DNA of 64,000 nucleotides from Pseudomonas protegens (GCF_013407925.2 NZ_CP060201.1:1736001-1800000), one strand, 5' to 3'; numbered from the stretch's first letter, positions 35,760-46,411 are shown. The notes: a model not told the origin generated them from the sequence alone. Numbers and translations: made by a program.

Positions 35760-36767
35760 TTACCAGGTCACGCCAAAGCCCACGGTATAGCGGGTCTTGT
35801 CCAGATCGCTGTCTTCGGTGCCGCGAATCAGGTCCTTTTCCGCCTTCAGGTTCAACGACGCCCAGTCGGTAACCTTGTAGCGCAGCCCCATCTCGGCATC
35901 CAACGCATAGTCGGCCACCCCGGAAAGCGGTCGCCCGATTTCGCCATTGGTGAAGAACTCTACCCGTTTGCCGATCAGATAGCGGTTGTAATCCCACTTC
36001 ATCGCCAGGGAATAGAAGTTGTCCTTGCCGCCATCGGCGTATTCGTAATCTGTACGGTTAAGCAGCGAGCCCAGGGAGAACGCCCCCAATTCATCATCCC
36101 AGAACTGGTAGCCAGGGCCGGTACCCACCACCCGCTGTCGCGACAACTCCTCGACCTTGTCACGCTTGTAGGTCAGGCGTCCTTCCCAGAACCATTTTTC
36201 AGTGATGAAACGGTCCAGGGCATATTCGGCACTCCAGTTGTCGGTGGTCACCACGTGATTCTGGAACTCACGGTTGTACTCACCCTGCGCATTGTGGCGC
36301 CAAGCGCCATGGCGCGCCGACGTCTTGAAGTCGATGTCGTAGTCATCGGTATCCTTCTCGGCGCGCTTGTAGTCCATCGCCACGTCGATATTGCCCTTCC
36401 ACACCATGTCCTCGACCAGCGGCCTGGGCTTCATGATCTGCTGGATACTCGCCAGCTCCACAGTCTTGGGCGCTTCACCATTGGCAAGAATGACCTTGCC
36501 CTCCTCCGCCGCCTGCAGCGACTTGGCCTTCTCCCCGATGTAGGCATCCTGCTTGACCAGCAGTTCCTGATCGCTTTCCAGGGTCTTGACCTGTTTCCAG
36601 TCGATGGAAATGGCGCCGCCATAGTCGGTCTGGAGCAATAGCTTGCCGCCATCGAAAACCTTGATCTTGCCGCTCAGGCGGTCACCGTTCTTCAACCAGA
36701 CGGTATCAGCCAGGACAGGCATGGAGGCGCTGAGCACCGCGAAACACAACAACGTTCTAGGCAACAT
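35760..36767 (-). CDS. DUF481 outer membrane beta-barrel protein (YdiY-like)
   Basis: A 335-residue exported protein. From ATG 36767 it starts MLPRTLLCFAVLSASMPVLAD, a good signal peptide. Residues 22-100 form a small domain (WLKNGDRLSGKIKVFDGGKLLLQTDYGG) seen upstream of DUF481 barrels. The rest has alternating beta strands with Trp/Tyr pairs ending in the C-terminal aromatic YTVGFGVTW, as outer-membrane proteins do. An alternative ATG at 36806 has a better ribosome site (AGGA) but lengthens the signal peptide. Function unknown. Confidence 0.85.
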   Translation of the reverse strand: MLPRTLLCFAVLSASMPVLADTVWLKNGDRLSGKIKVFDGGKLLLQTDYGGAISIDWKQVKTLESDQELLVKQDAYIGEKAKSLQAAEEGKVILANGEAPKTVELASIQQIMKPRPLVEDMVWKGNIDVAMDYKRAEKDTDDYDIDFKTSARHGAWRHNAQGEYNREFQNHVVTTDNWSAEYALDRFITEKWFWEGRLTYKRDKVEELSRQRVVGTGPGYQFWDDELGAFSLGSLLNRTDYEYADGGKDNFYSLAMKWDYNRYLIGKRVEFFTNGEIGRPLSGVADYALDAEMGLRYKVTDWASLNLKAEKDLIRGTEDSDLDKTRYTVGFGVTW

Positions 36768-36926
36768 AGGTAATACAGGGCTCGATCTTGCGAAAAAAAA
36801 CGGCATTATTCCTGCTGAACACGCCTTAGTCAGGACTGACCCGGGTATTGAGAATGAGTTCAATATGCAGTCAGTCCTTATCCTCTGAACCGATCCACGG
36901 CCCTTCATTAATCTGGAACCGCGAAT

Positions 36927-37280
36927 GTGACCGAACACGGCGAAGCCCCGCAGGACCCGGCGCAAATCCGACGCACGGCGCTGTACCTGACCCTGGCCCA
37001 GGTTCCCACAGGCAAAGTGGTGAGCTACGGCCAGCTGGCAGAAATGGCTGGCCTGGGCCGCGCCGCGCGCTGGGTTGGCCGCACCCTCAGCCAGTTGCCG
37101 GCCGACACCCGCCTGCCGTGGCACCGGGTATTGGGCGCCGGCGGCCGCATCAGCCTGCCGGTCGGCAGCCCATCAGGCGACGAGCAGCGCGCCAGACTGC
37201 GCGATGAAGGCGTCACTATCCGGAATAATCGCGTGGATATTCAGCGCCATGGCTGGCGCCCGGTAGAGCACAGCGGTTAG
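36927..37280 (+). CDS. Alkyltransferase-like protein (ATL), MGMT family without active Cys
   Basis: A 117-residue single-domain DNA-binding protein of the O6-methylguanine-DNA methyltransferase family. The helix-turn-helix and Arg finger region GRAARWVGRTLSQLP is present. The active-site PCHR is replaced by PWHR (Trp65), so it cannot accept alkyl groups. Such ATLs bind O6-alkylguanine and hand it to nucleotide excision repair. It begins with GTG at 36927. Confidence 0.9.
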   Translation: MTEHGEAPQDPAQIRRTALYLTLAQVPTGKVVSYGQLAEMAGLGRAARWVGRTLSQLPADTRLPWHRVLGAGGRISLPVGSPSGDEQRARLRDEGVTIRNNRVDIQRHGWRPVEHSG

Positions 37281-37322
37281 AGTGCGCGCTTTGTTTCCGT
37301 AACCTGAGGCAGACTTCAGCCC

Positions 37323-38888
37323 ATGCCCCGTAAAACCTGGCGCGCCGCACTTGCCGCCTATGCCAGCCCCTCGACGCTCGTGCTGTTGCTGCTTGGTTTC
37401 GCTGCCGGCATGCCTTACATGCTGGTGTTCTCGACTCTTTCGGTGTGGTTGCGCGAGGCCGGTGTGGCCCGCGAAACCATCGGTTATGCCAGCCTGATCG
37501 GTTTGGCCTATGCCTTTAAATGGGTGTGGTCCCCGCTGCTTGACCAATGGCGCCTGCCCATACTGGGCAAGCTCGGGCGGCGCCGCTCCTGGCTGGTACT
37601 GGCCCAGACCCTGGTGATTCTCGGCCTGATCGGCATGGGCTTCTGTGACCCGCAAAAGCACCTGTCCTGGCTGATCGCCATTGCCGTGATCGTGGCCTTT
37701 GCCTCGGCGACCCAGGACATCGCCATCGACGCCTACCGCCTGGAAATCGCCGACGACAGCCGCCAGGCCGCCCTGGCCGCCAGCTACATGTCCGGCTATC
37801 GGGTCGCGGTACTGCTGGCCACTGCCGGCGCGCTGTTCTTCGCCGAAGGCTTCGGCTCCACCGGCTTCAGCTACAAGCATTCAGCCTGGACCGGCACCTA
37901 CGTGCTGTTCGGCGTGCTGATGATCCCCGCGCTGATCACCACCCTGCTGATGCGTGAACCAGCAGTGCCATTGCGCACTCAACTGTCGGCAGGGCGCTAC
38001 AGCTTCGCTCACCAGTTGATCTCGGTATTCGTCCTGATCGTGCTGCTGGTGTCGGTGCCCGCGACCTTCACCCAGCTCTACAACACCGACTTCGCCAGCG
38101 TGATCTTCGATGGCATGAGCCTGCTGGACCTGCTGCTGGAAGACCGCGCCTTCCTGCGGGCAATCCTCTATATCACCCTCACCACCCTGTGCCTGTCGGC
38201 CATGGGCCGCCGGGGGCTGGCGCCAGTGCTGACACCGGTCAACGACTTCATCCTGCGCTATCGCTGGCAAGCCTTCCTGCTGCTGGGACTGATTGCCACC
38301 TATCGCATGTCGGACACGGTCATGGGCGTCATGGCCAACGTGTTCTACATCGACCAGGGCTTCACCAAGGACCAGATTGCCGGGGTCAGCAAGATCTTCG
38401 GCCTGATCATGACCCTGCTCGGGGCTGGCATGGGCGGCCTGCTGATCGTGCGCTTCGGCATCCTGCCGATCCTGTTTATTGGCGGCGCCGCCTCCGCCGC
38501 CACCAACCTGCTGTTCCTCATGCTCGCCGGCATGGGCCCGAACCTGGAAATGCTGGTTGTCACCATTTCCCTGGACAACTTCAGTTCAGGCATGGCCACT
38601 TCAGCCTTCGTCGCCTACCTGTCGAGCCTGACCAACCTCAAGTTCTCCGCCACCCAGTACGCCCTGCTCAGCTCGATCATGCTGTTGCTGCCGCGCCTGA
38701 TCGGCGGCTATTCCGGAGTCATGGTGGAAAAGTTCGGCTACCACGACTTCTTCCTTATCACCGCGATACTCGGGGTGCCGACGCTGATCCTGATCGCCAT
38801 TCACTGGTTCCAGGAGAGCCGCCGTGCCGGGCCCAAACCCGAGCCGGAAAGCCCCGCCAACAGCACCGCCGTCGGCGAAGAATCGTAG
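37323..38888 (+). CDS. AmpG-family MFS muropeptide permease
   Basis: A 521-residue membrane protein with 12-14 helices. The start STLVLLLLGFAAGMPYMLVFSTLSVWLREAGV is characteristic of AmpG, as is ASATQDIAIDAYRLEI in the first half. It imports anhydro-muropeptides in cell-wall recycling and feeds AmpC beta-lactamase induction. Pseudomonas has two AmpG-like proteins, so ampG versus ampP cannot be decided here. Confidence 0.88.
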   Translation: MPRKTWRAALAAYASPSTLVLLLLGFAAGMPYMLVFSTLSVWLREAGVARETIGYASLIGLAYAFKWVWSPLLDQWRLPILGKLGRRRSWLVLAQTLVILGLIGMGFCDPQKHLSWLIAIAVIVAFASATQDIAIDAYRLEIADDSRQAALAASYMSGYRVAVLLATAGALFFAEGFGSTGFSYKHSAWTGTYVLFGVLMIPALITTLLMREPAVPLRTQLSAGRYSFAHQLISVFVLIVLLVSVPATFTQLYNTDFASVIFDGMSLLDLLLEDRAFLRAILYITLTTLCLSAMGRRGLAPVLTPVNDFILRYRWQAFLLLGLIATYRMSDTVMGVMANVFYIDQGFTKDQIAGVSKIFGLIMTLLGAGMGGLLIVRFGILPILFIGGAASAATNLLFLMLAGMGPNLEMLVVTISLDNFSSGMATSAFVAYLSSLTNLKFSATQYALLSSIMLLLPRLIGGYSGVMVEKFGYHDFFLITAILGVPTLILIAIHWFQESRRAGPKPEPESPANSTAVGEES

Positions 38889-39017
38889 AAAATCCCGGGA
38901 GTTACGAGCCGCTTTCCGTCGCTCCCGCCCCTTCCAAGCGCAATCCTGTACGCCAGCGGAACTCGCCCGTACAATGCTCCGTCACTTCCAGTCTTCAGCA
39001 ACCGACAACGGCCTACC

Positions 39018-40733
39018 ATGCGTACCAGTCAATATTTGCTCGCCACACAGAAAGAAACGCCTTCCGACGCGGTCGTGATCAGCCACCAGCTGATGCTGCG
39101 CGCCGGCATGATCCGTAAACTGGCTTCCGGCCTGTACACCTGGCTGCCGATGGGCTTGCGGGTGATGCGCAAGGTTGAAGCCATCGTTCGCGAAGAAATG
39201 AACGCCGCGGGCGCGCTTGAAGTGTTGATGCCGAGCACTCAGCCGGCTGAGCTGTGGCAGGAATCCGGTCGCTGGGAAGAGTACGGCCCGGAGCTGCTGC
39301 GCTTCAAAGACCGTCACGGTCGCGATTTCTGCGCCGGCCCGACCCACGAAGAAGTGATCACCGATCTGGCGCGCAACGAGCTGAGCAGCTACAAGCAGCT
39401 GCCGCTGAACCTGTACCAGATCCAGACCAAATTCCGCGATGAAATCCGCCCACGCTTCGGCTTGATGCGCGGCCGCGAGTTCATCATGAAGGACGCCTAC
39501 TCCTTCCACGCCGACCAGGCGTCCCTGCAGATCACCTACGACCGCATGCACCAGGCTTATTGCAACGTCTTCACCCGCCTGGGCCTGAAGTTCCGCCCGG
39601 TTGAAGCAGACAACGGCTCCATCGGCGGCGCCGGCTCCCACGAATTCCACGTACTGGCCGAGTCCGGCGAAGACGATATCGTCTTCAGCAACGGCTCCGA
39701 CTACGCCGCGAACATCGAGAAGGCCGAAGCCGTGCCGCGCGAAACCTCGCGCCCGGCGCCGACCGAAGAGATGCGCCTGGTTGACACCCCAGACGCGAAA
39801 ACCATCGCCCAGCTGGTGGAAGGCTACAACCTGCCAATCGAGAAGACCGTCAAGACCCTGGTGGTGCACGCCGAGGAAGCCGGCAAGCTGATCGCCCTGA
39901 TCATCCGTGGCGACCACGAACTGAACGAAATCAAGGCCGCCAACCAGCCTGGCGTCGCCAGTCCGCTGGTCATGGCCTCCGAAGCCGAACTGCGTGCCGC
40001 CATTGGCGCTGGCGCCGGTTCCCTGGGCCCGGTGAACCTGCCACTGCCGATCATCATCGACCGTTCGGTGGCGCTGATGAGCGACTTCGGCGTCGGTGCC
40101 AACATCGACGACAAGCACTACTTCGGCGTCAACTGGGAGCGCGACCTGCCGGTTCCAACCGTGGCCGACCTGCGCAACGTAGTGGCCGGCGACCCGAGCC
40201 CTGATGGCAAGGGCACCCTGGAAATCAAGCGCGGCATCGAAGTCGGGCACATCTTCCAGCTGGGCAACAAGTACAGCAAGGCGATGAAGTGCGAAGTGCT
40301 GGGCGAGAACGGCAAGCCGGTGACCCTGGAAATGGGCTGCTACGGCATTGGCGTGTCCCGCGTGGTGGCTGCCGCCATCGAACAGAACAACGATGAAAAC
40401 GGCATCATCTGGAGCGACACCCTGGCACCGTTCCAGATCGCCCTGGTACCGCTGCGCTACGAAACCGAGCAGGTTCGCGAAGCCACCGACAAACTCTACG
40501 CAGAACTGACTGCCGCCGGCTTTGAAGTGCTGCTGGACGACCGCGACAAGAAAACCAGCCCGGGCATCAAGTTCGCGGACATGGAGCTGATCGGCATTCC
40601 TCACCGGATCGTGGTCAGTGACCGCGGTCTTGCCGAAGGCAACCTGGAATACAAGAGCCGTACCGAAGCCCAGGCGCAAGCGCTGCCCGTGGCCGACGTA
40701 TTGTCCTTCCTCCAAGCCCGTATCCGTCGCTGA
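39018..40733 (+). CDS. proS: Prolyl-tRNA synthetase ProS
   Basis: A 571-residue class II synthetase of the bacterial type with the INS editing insertion (about residues 225-400). Motif 2 is [26 protein letters not shown], motif 3 is [17 protein letters not shown], and the N-terminus [15 protein letters not shown] is typical. The anticodon-binding domain lies at the C-terminus ([26 protein letters not shown]). Confidence 0.97.
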   Translation: MRTSQYLLATQKETPSDAVVISHQLMLRAGMIRKLASGLYTWLPMGLRVMRKVEAIVREEMNAAGALEVLMPSTQPAELWQESGRWEEYGPELLRFKDRHGRDFCAGPTHEEVITDLARNELSSYKQLPLNLYQIQTKFRDEIRPRFGLMRGREFIMKDAYSFHADQASLQITYDRMHQAYCNVFTRLGLKFRPVEADNGSIGGAGSHEFHVLAESGEDDIVFSNGSDYAANIEKAEAVPRETSRPAPTEEMRLVDTPDAKTIAQLVEGYNLPIEKTVKTLVVHAEEAGKLIALIIRGDHELNEIKAANQPGVASPLVMASEAELRAAIGAGAGSLGPVNLPLPIIIDRSVALMSDFGVGANIDDKHYFGVNWERDLPVPTVADLRNVVAGDPSPDGKGTLEIKRGIEVGHIFQLGNKYSKAMKCEVLGENGKPVTLEMGCYGIGVSRVVAAAIEQNNDENGIIWSDTLAPFQIALVPLRYETEQVREATDKLYAELTAAGFEVLLDDRDKKTSPGIKFADMELIGIPHRIVVSDRGLAEGNLEYKSRTEAQAQALPVADVLSFLQARIRR

Positions 40734-40750
40734 AACCAGATAGAGAAGTC

Positions 40751-41704
40751 ATGTTCAAGCGAAATACCTTAAGCCTCGGGGGCGCCGCCTTGTGCGGCGC
40801 CCTGCTGGTCAGCGGCTGCGCCAATCAGATGTCGCAACGCAGCGAGCACGAGGAACGGATCGAGCGCAAATTGCTCGACCACAGCCTGCAGATCGATGTC
40901 GGTGAGCCAAAGGTGCTTGAGCTGCCGCAACGCCGGGTACGCATCCACGAGCAGAAGACCTTCGAAGTCACCGAATTCGAGGTCACTCGCCGCTACGATC
41001 GCTATACGCCCTATCAACCCTGGCGGGAAATCTACGAGATCCCGCTGGGCGCGGTAGCCCTGGTGGCCGGCGTCGGTGCCAATGTGGTCAACGTGTTCGC
41101 TCTGGGCAACCTGCCCGACAGTGTCACCAAGGACTGGGTCAGCTACGGCGTGTCCGGGCTCAACCCGTTCATGAACATGCCGTCCCACGGTCGTGCCCAG
41201 CAGAACCTGGCGGCCATCGATGAAGTCCAGCGTGACAAACGCCTGGAGTATTCGAGCCTGCCCTGGAGCGAACGCCCGGTACAGGTCAAGGCCGGCAAGC
41301 AGACCTACGACATGAGCACCGATCGCAATGGCGTGCTGCGCTTGAACCTGCTGGACGCGCCGTTCTCCGAACAGGACCTGAACCACATCGGCAAATTGCA
41401 GATCAGTGTCGAAGACGCCCAGGACGAAGTGCATTCCGACTCCTCCCTGAGCCTGAGCAGCAGCCTGCGCGGCAAGCTGGTGGAAGCTCATGCACTGATC
41501 TACGACGACCTGGAAGATGACGAAGTGAGCCAATGGGTGCACCGAGTCAAGCGCCTGTCGGAACTGGGCCTGGAAGAAGAAGCCAGCGAACTGGAGCAAA
41601 GCCTGATCGAGCTGACCCGCAACGATCCGGAACTGCAGAGCGAGTTTCTCAAGTCCCTGACCAAGAACGCCGGCCGCCTGGTCGCCGACCCCGGCAACAA
41701 CTGA
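40751..41704 (+). CDS. Lipoprotein of unknown function
   Basis: A 317-residue lipoprotein (lipobox LLVSGC near residue 20). One hydrophobic stretch is seen at about 98-115 (IPLGAVALVAGVGANVVNVFALG), with a charged, Glu-rich helical C-terminal third. It starts 17 nt after proS, so it may be co-transcribed. No family recognised. Confidence 0.75.
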   Translation: MFKRNTLSLGGAALCGALLVSGCANQMSQRSEHEERIERKLLDHSLQIDVGEPKVLELPQRRVRIHEQKTFEVTEFEVTRRYDRYTPYQPWREIYEIPLGAVALVAGVGANVVNVFALGNLPDSVTKDWVSYGVSGLNPFMNMPSHGRAQQNLAAIDEVQRDKRLEYSSLPWSERPVQVKAGKQTYDMSTDRNGVLRLNLLDAPFSEQDLNHIGKLQISVEDAQDEVHSDSSLSLSSSLRGKLVEAHALIYDDLEDDEVSQWVHRVKRLSELGLEEEASELEQSLIELTRNDPELQSEFLKSLTKNAGRLVADPGNN

Positions 41705-41712
41705 CACCCCCT

Positions 41713-41773
41713 GTAGGAGCCGGCTTGTCGGCGAAAGCGATGCAGCAGATGGATCGCAACCGCCGGCCCCTAC
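41713..41773. repeat. REP-type inverted repeat overlapping the dinB stop
   Basis: Arms GTAGGAGCCGGCTTGTCGGCG and CGCCGGCCCCTAC. The reverse-strand TAG stop of dinB (41770-41772) lies inside the right arm. Confidence 0.7.
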
Positions 41774-42837
41774 AACATGCCTCGGAACAGCTCCAGCTGC
41801 TCATGAGCGCCACGCAGATCCTGCAAACGCACCCCAATGCCCAGCAAACGCACCGGCTTGCCACCGCGCTTGAAGGCCTGGGTCAGCAACTGCCGATAAC
41901 TCTCCAGATCCCGCCCCGCCCCCGCCTGCTCCAGGGTGGTCTGGGTAAAGTCATGGAACTTCACTTTGACGAACGGCTTGCCCGGGCGGTAGCTGGCGTC
42001 GATCCGGGTCATGCGCCCGGCCAGCGTCTCCATCAACTCCGGTAGCTTCTGCAGGCAGCTGTCCAGATCCGGCAGATCCACGTCATAGGTGTTTTCCACG
42101 CTGATGGACTGGCGCCGACTGTCATTCTGCACCGGCCGCTCGTCGATCCCCCTGGCCAGACTCCACAGGCGCTCGCCGAAACTGCCGAATTCGCGCACCA
42201 GCGCCAGCTTGCTCCAGTCGCGCAACTGCAGGCAGTCGACAATCCCCAGGCGACCCAGTTTGTCCGCCGTGACCTTGCCCACCCCATGCAACTTGCTCAC
42301 CGGCAATTCGGAGACAAAATCCTCCACCCGATCCGGAGTGATCACGAACAGGCCGTTGGGCTTTTTCCAGTCGCTGGCGATCTTGGCCAGAAACTTGTTG
42401 GGCGCGACCCCGGCCGAGACCGTGATATGCAGCTGATTGGAAACCCGCCGACGAATGTCCTGGGCGATGCGCGTGGCACTGCCGGCGAAGTTCGGGCTGT
42501 CGGAAACGTCCAGGTAGGCCTCGTCCAGGGACAAGGGCTCGATCAGGTCGGTGTAATCACGAAAGATCGTATGAATCTCTTTCGACGCCTCGCGATAGGC
42601 ATCCATGCGCGGTTTGACGATCACCAGGTCCGGGCACAGGGTCAACGCGTGCCGCGACGACATGGCCGAGCGCACGCCATAGGCCCGCGCCTCATAGTTG
42701 CAGGTGGCAATCACCCCCCGTCGATCCGCGGAGCCGCCCACGGCCAGCGGCTTGCCGGCCAGCTGCGGGTCATCGCGCATTTCGATGGCGGCGTAGAAGC
42801 AATCACAGTCAATGTGGATGATTTTGCGCTGCATCAT
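41770..42837 (-). CDS. dinB: DNA polymerase IV DinB
   Basis: A Y-family translesion polymerase of about 355 residues. Catalytic motifs: HIDCDCFYAAIEM, the SLDEAYLDVS acid pair, and the steric-gate region CDCFYAA. The little finger domain ends in QLELF, a beta-clamp binding motif. ATG at 42837 or 42834 (MMQRKII) begins the known N-terminus; the frame extends to 43002 but that part is not conserved-looking. No LexA box was spotted just upstream. Confidence 0.94.
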   Translation of the reverse strand: MMQRKIIHIDCDCFYAAIEMRDDPQLAGKPLAVGGSADRRGVIATCNYEARAYGVRSAMSSRHALTLCPDLVIVKPRMDAYREASKEIHTIFRDYTDLIEPLSLDEAYLDVSDSPNFAGSATRIAQDIRRRVSNQLHITVSAGVAPNKFLAKIASDWKKPNGLFVITPDRVEDFVSELPVSKLHGVGKVTADKLGRLGIVDCLQLRDWSKLALVREFGSFGERLWSLARGIDERPVQNDSRRQSISVENTYDVDLPDLDSCLQKLPELMETLAGRMTRIDASYRPGKPFVKVKFHDFTQTTLEQAGAGRDLESYRQLLTQAFKRGGKPVRLLGIGVRLQDLRGAHEQLELFRGML

Positions 42838-43091
42838 ATAAAGGCAGAGATCATGGAAGGCGAACGTCGCAATGAAGGCAGGACGCAAGTATCTACCGAC
42901 ACCTGTATATAGCACCAGTACCTTGCATCTTCGCACTCCTTCACACAGCCTCCGGCGCAATTTATTTGCGCAATGGCCGCAAAACCTCCAATAGAGCTGC
43001 AAGCCCCGTTCTATCTAGCCCCAAGCCACCTTAAAAGCCCGCCGCAGGACGCTAAGCGATTGAACCGGAAGCAGTTTTCAAAATTTAATGG

Positions 43092-43119
43092 TTGACAGAA
43101 TCTGACCGTTCTGTAGAAT
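43092..43119 (+). promoter_or_regulatory. Sigma-70 promoter of the first initiator tRNA gene
   Basis: TTGACA at 43092-43097, 16-nt spacer, TAGAAT at 43114-43119. The tRNA begins 15 nt later. Confidence 0.85.
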
Positions 43120-43133
43120 TCGGCACTATCAGA

Positions 43134-43210
<77 letters not shown>

Positions 43211-43220
43211 AACATCGAAG

Positions 43221-43249
43221 AAGGCCACTTGAAAAAGTGGCCTTTTTTG
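43221..43249 (+). terminator. Terminator of tRNA-fMet copy 1
   Basis: AAGGCCACTT, GAAA loop, AAGTGGCCTT, then T tract. Confidence 0.92.
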
Positions 43250-43364
43250 TGCGCGTGAGTTTTCTGCTCGACCCTTCCCCCCCTGCAAAACTCCTTGCCT
43301 GTCCATGACTTAAGCCGGCCAACGGGTATTTCGACGTTAATTTGACCTCTTGGACCATTAACGG

Positions 43365-43392
43365 TTGACACTCACTCGATCGTCTGTAGAAT
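43365..43392 (+). promoter_or_regulatory. Sigma-70 promoter of the second initiator tRNA gene
   Basis: TTGACA at 43365-43370, 16-nt spacer, TAGAAT at 43387-43392, the same layout as the promoter of copy 1. Confidence 0.85.
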
Positions 43393-43405
43393 GCCGCCAC
43401 ACAGA

Positions 43406-43482
<77 letters not shown>

Positions 43483-43491
43483 AACATCAAA

Positions 43492-43521
43492 AAAGGCTGC
43501 TCGAAAGAGTGGCCTTTTTTG
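43492..43521 (+). terminator. Terminator of tRNA-fMet copy 2
   Basis: AAGGCTGCTC, GAAA loop, GAGTGGCCTT with two G-U pairs, then T tract; a diverged copy of the terminator of the first unit. Confidence 0.88.
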
Positions 43522-43759
43522 TATCTGTTGAAAAAGTCCTTTCGCAACAATGGCCTGAGAAAGTGTTGCGAACCGTAAGCGGTGCTTCGACCCTTCAAGA
43601 TGCGAGCTATGCTCTGTCTCGAGCAACCACCCGGCGGCAAGCGCCCAGGGTCGCCGGGCCACGGTGAGACGCGTTAATATCTGAAACTATTTTTCCTACA
43701 GGGATTGGTAACTTGGCTGGATACCCCCATCCTGTCGCGCACAATCCACGAGGTGATTG

Positions 43760-46411
43760 ATGCGCGCCAACATGTCTGATTCACAAGACAGCGATACCAC
43801 CGCTACCGCCACTCAACCTGTGACAGCCACTCGCTTGCGCTGGCTGGACCTGTTGAGCAAATACCGCCAGCCACTGGGCCTGGCCGTTACCCTGTTGCTG
43901 TTCGCCATTGCCCTGATCGCTTGCCGTCATTTGCTCAGCGAACTGGACTTCTACGCGCTGCACGACTCGATCCTCGAGGTGCCCAAGCCGGCCCTGCTCG
44001 GCGCCCTGGGCGCGACCATCGTCGGCTTTATCATTCTGCTGGGCTACGAGTGGTCCGCCAGCCGCTATGCCGGCGTCAGCCTGCCCGGTCGCACCCTGGC
44101 CCTGGGCGGCTTCACCGCCTTCGCCATCGGCAACGCCATCGGCCTGTCGCTGCTGTCCGGCGGCTCGGTGCGTTATCGCCTGTACGCGCGCCACGGGCTG
44201 GGGGCCTCCGATGTCGCCCACATGACCCTGTTCGCCAGCCTCTCCCTGGGCTGCGCCTTGCCACCGCTGGCGGCCCTGGCCACCCTGAGCAACCTGCCGG
44301 CCGCGTCGGCGGCCCTGCGCCTGCCCGAGAGCCTGTTGGCCGGTATCGCCCTGGCCATCCTGCTGCTGGGCGCGGTACTGGCTGTCGGCATCTATCGCCG
44401 ACGCCTGCCGGAGCAGCCCCTGCGCGATAACCTGCTGGTCCGGGTCGGACGCCGCACCCTGCGCCTGCCAGGACGCCGCCTGACCTTCCTGCAACTGATC
44501 ATCACCGCCCTGGACGTCGCCGCAGCCGCCACCGTGCTCTACCTGCTGCTGCCGGAAGCACCGCCCTTCGGCGCCTTCCTGCTGGTCTACCTGCTGGCCC
44601 TGGCCGCGGGCGTGCTCAGCCACGTGCCAGGTGGCGTCGGGGTGTTCGAAGCGATCCTGCTGGCGGCCTTCGCCGACAAGCTCGGTGCCGCGCCGCTGGC
44701 CGCCGCGCTACTGCTGTACCGCCTGATCTACGTGGTGCTGCCAATGCTGGCGGCCTGCATCCTGCTGCTGATCAACGAAGCCCAGCGCCTGTTCCAGACC
44801 CGGCAATCGCTGCGGGTAGCGTCCGGCCTGGCAGCGCCAATTCTGGCGGTGCTGGTGTTCCTGTCCGGCGTGGTCCTGCTGTTCTCCGGCGCCACCCCGG
44901 AAATCGATACCCGCCTGCAACACATCGGCTTTCTCATTCCCCATCGCCTGGTGGACGCTTCGCACTTCGGCGCCAGCCTGATCGGCGTGCTCTGCCTGCT
45001 GCTGGCCCAGGGCCTGCGTCGGCGCCTGTCGGCGGCCTGGATGCTCACCACCATTCTATTGCTGGTGGGCGCCGTGCTTTCGTTGCTCAAGGGGTTCGAC
45101 TGGGAAGAAGCCTGCCTGATGACCCTCACCGCCAGTCTGCTGGCGGTGTTCCGGCGCTCGTTCTATCGTCCCAGCCGCCTGACTGAACTGCCCTTCTCGC
45201 CGCTGTACCTGGTGGCCAGTGTCTGCGTGCTCGGCGCCTCCATCTGGCTGCTGCTGTTCGCCTATCAGGACGTTCCTTACAGCCATCAACTGTGGTGGCA
45301 GTTCACCCTCGACGCCGACGCCCCTCGTGGCCTGCGCTCGCTGCTGGGCGCCGCGGTGCTGCTGCTGGTGGTGTCCCTGACCTGGCTGCTGCGCACCGCG
45401 CGCCCGGTGATCCACCTGCCCACCCGCGAGGAGCTGGACAAGGCGGCGCAGATCCTCATGGCCTCGTCCCAGCCCGACGGTGGCCTGGCCCTGACCGGCG
45501 ACAAGGCGCTGCTGTTCCACCCCAACGACGACGCCTTCCTGATGTACGCCCGTCGCGGCCGCAGCCTGGTGGCGCTGTACGACCCCATCGGCCCGACCCA
45601 GCAGCGCGCGGAAATGATCTGGCAGTTCCGCGACCTGTGCGACGTGCACCATGCGCGCCCGGTGTTCTACCAGGTCCGGGCGGAAAACCTGCCCTACTAC
45701 ATGGACATCGGCCTGACCGCGATCAAACTCGGCGAAGAAGCCCGGGTCGATCTCAAGCGCTTTGATCTCGAAGCCAAGGGCAAGGAGATGAAAGACCTGC
45801 GCTACACCTGGAACCGCGGCACCCGCGACGGCCTGTCGCTGGAGATCCACGAACCCGGGCAAGCGCCGATGGACGAGCTGAAGGTCATCTCCGACGCCTG
45901 GCTGACCGGCAAGAACGTCCGCGAGAAAGGCTTCTCCCTGGGCCGCTTCAGCGACGACTACCTCAAGTACTTCCGCATCGCCATCATTCGTTTCGAAGGA
46001 CGCCCGGTGGCCTTCGCCAACCTGCTCGAAACCTACAGCCACGACCTGGCCAGCCTCGACCTGATGCGCGCGCACCCGGACGCGCCGAAGCTGACCATGG
46101 AATTCATGATGGTCGGCCTGATCCAGCATTATAAAAATCATGGATACGCCCGTTTCAGCCTGGGCATGGTGCCGCTGTCCGGCCTGCAACCCCGGCGTGG
46201 CGCGCCGTTGACCCAGCGTCTGGGCTCGATGGTCTTCCGCCGTGGCGAGCAACTGTATAACTTCCAAGGTTTGCGCCGCTTCAAAGACAAGTTCCAGCCC
46301 GACTGGGAACCCCGTTACATGGCTGTGCCGGCCGGGCTTGACCCGCTGGTAGCACTGGCCGACACCGCCGCCCTGATCGCAGGCGGCCTGACTGGATTGG
46401 TGAAACGCTGA
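43760..46411 (+). CDS. mprF: MprF: aminoacyl-phosphatidylglycerol synthase/flippase
   Basis: An 883-residue inner-membrane protein that transfers Ala or Lys from aminoacyl-tRNA to phosphatidylglycerol and moves the lipid outward, lowering surface negative charge. The first 550 residues hold about 14 membrane helices. The C-terminal cytoplasmic DUF2156 acyltransferase-like domain has LALTGDKALLFHPNDDAFLMYARRGRSLVALYDPIGP and FMMVGLIQHYKNHGYARFSLGM. ATG 43760 follows GAGGTG by 5 nt. It overlaps the hydrolase gene by one nt. Homologues PA0920/PA0919 make and remove alanyl-PG, so Ala is the likelier substrate. Confidence 0.93.
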   Translation: MRANMSDSQDSDTTATATQPVTATRLRWLDLLSKYRQPLGLAVTLLLFAIALIACRHLLSELDFYALHDSILEVPKPALLGALGATIVGFIILLGYEWSASRYAGVSLPGRTLALGGFTAFAIGNAIGLSLLSGGSVRYRLYARHGLGASDVAHMTLFASLSLGCALPPLAALATLSNLPAASAALRLPESLLAGIALAILLLGAVLAVGIYRRRLPEQPLRDNLLVRVGRRTLRLPGRRLTFLQLIITALDVAAAATVLYLLLPEAPPFGAFLLVYLLALAAGVLSHVPGGVGVFEAILLAAFADKLGAAPLAAALLLYRLIYVVLPMLAACILLLINEAQRLFQTRQSLRVASGLAAPILAVLVFLSGVVLLFSGATPEIDTRLQHIGFLIPHRLVDASHFGASLIGVLCLLLAQGLRRRLSAAWMLTTILLLVGAVLSLLKGFDWEEACLMTLTASLLAVFRRSFYRPSRLTELPFSPLYLVASVCVLGASIWLLLFAYQDVPYSHQLWWQFTLDADAPRGLRSLLGAAVLLLVVSLTWLLRTARPVIHLPTREELDKAAQILMASSQPDGGLALTGDKALLFHPNDDAFLMYARRGRSLVALYDPIGPTQQRAEMIWQFRDLCDVHHARPVFYQVRAENLPYYMDIGLTAIKLGEEARVDLKRFDLEAKGKEMKDLRYTWNRGTRDGLSLEIHEPGQAPMDELKVISDAWLTGKNVREKGFSLGRFSDDYLKYFRIAIIRFEGRPVAFANLLETYSHDLASLDLMRAHPDAPKLTMEFMMVGLIQHYKNHGYARFSLGMVPLSGLQPRRGAPLTQRLGSMVFRRGEQLYNFQGLRRFKDKFQPDWEPRYMAVPAGLDPLVALADTAALIAGGLTGLVKR

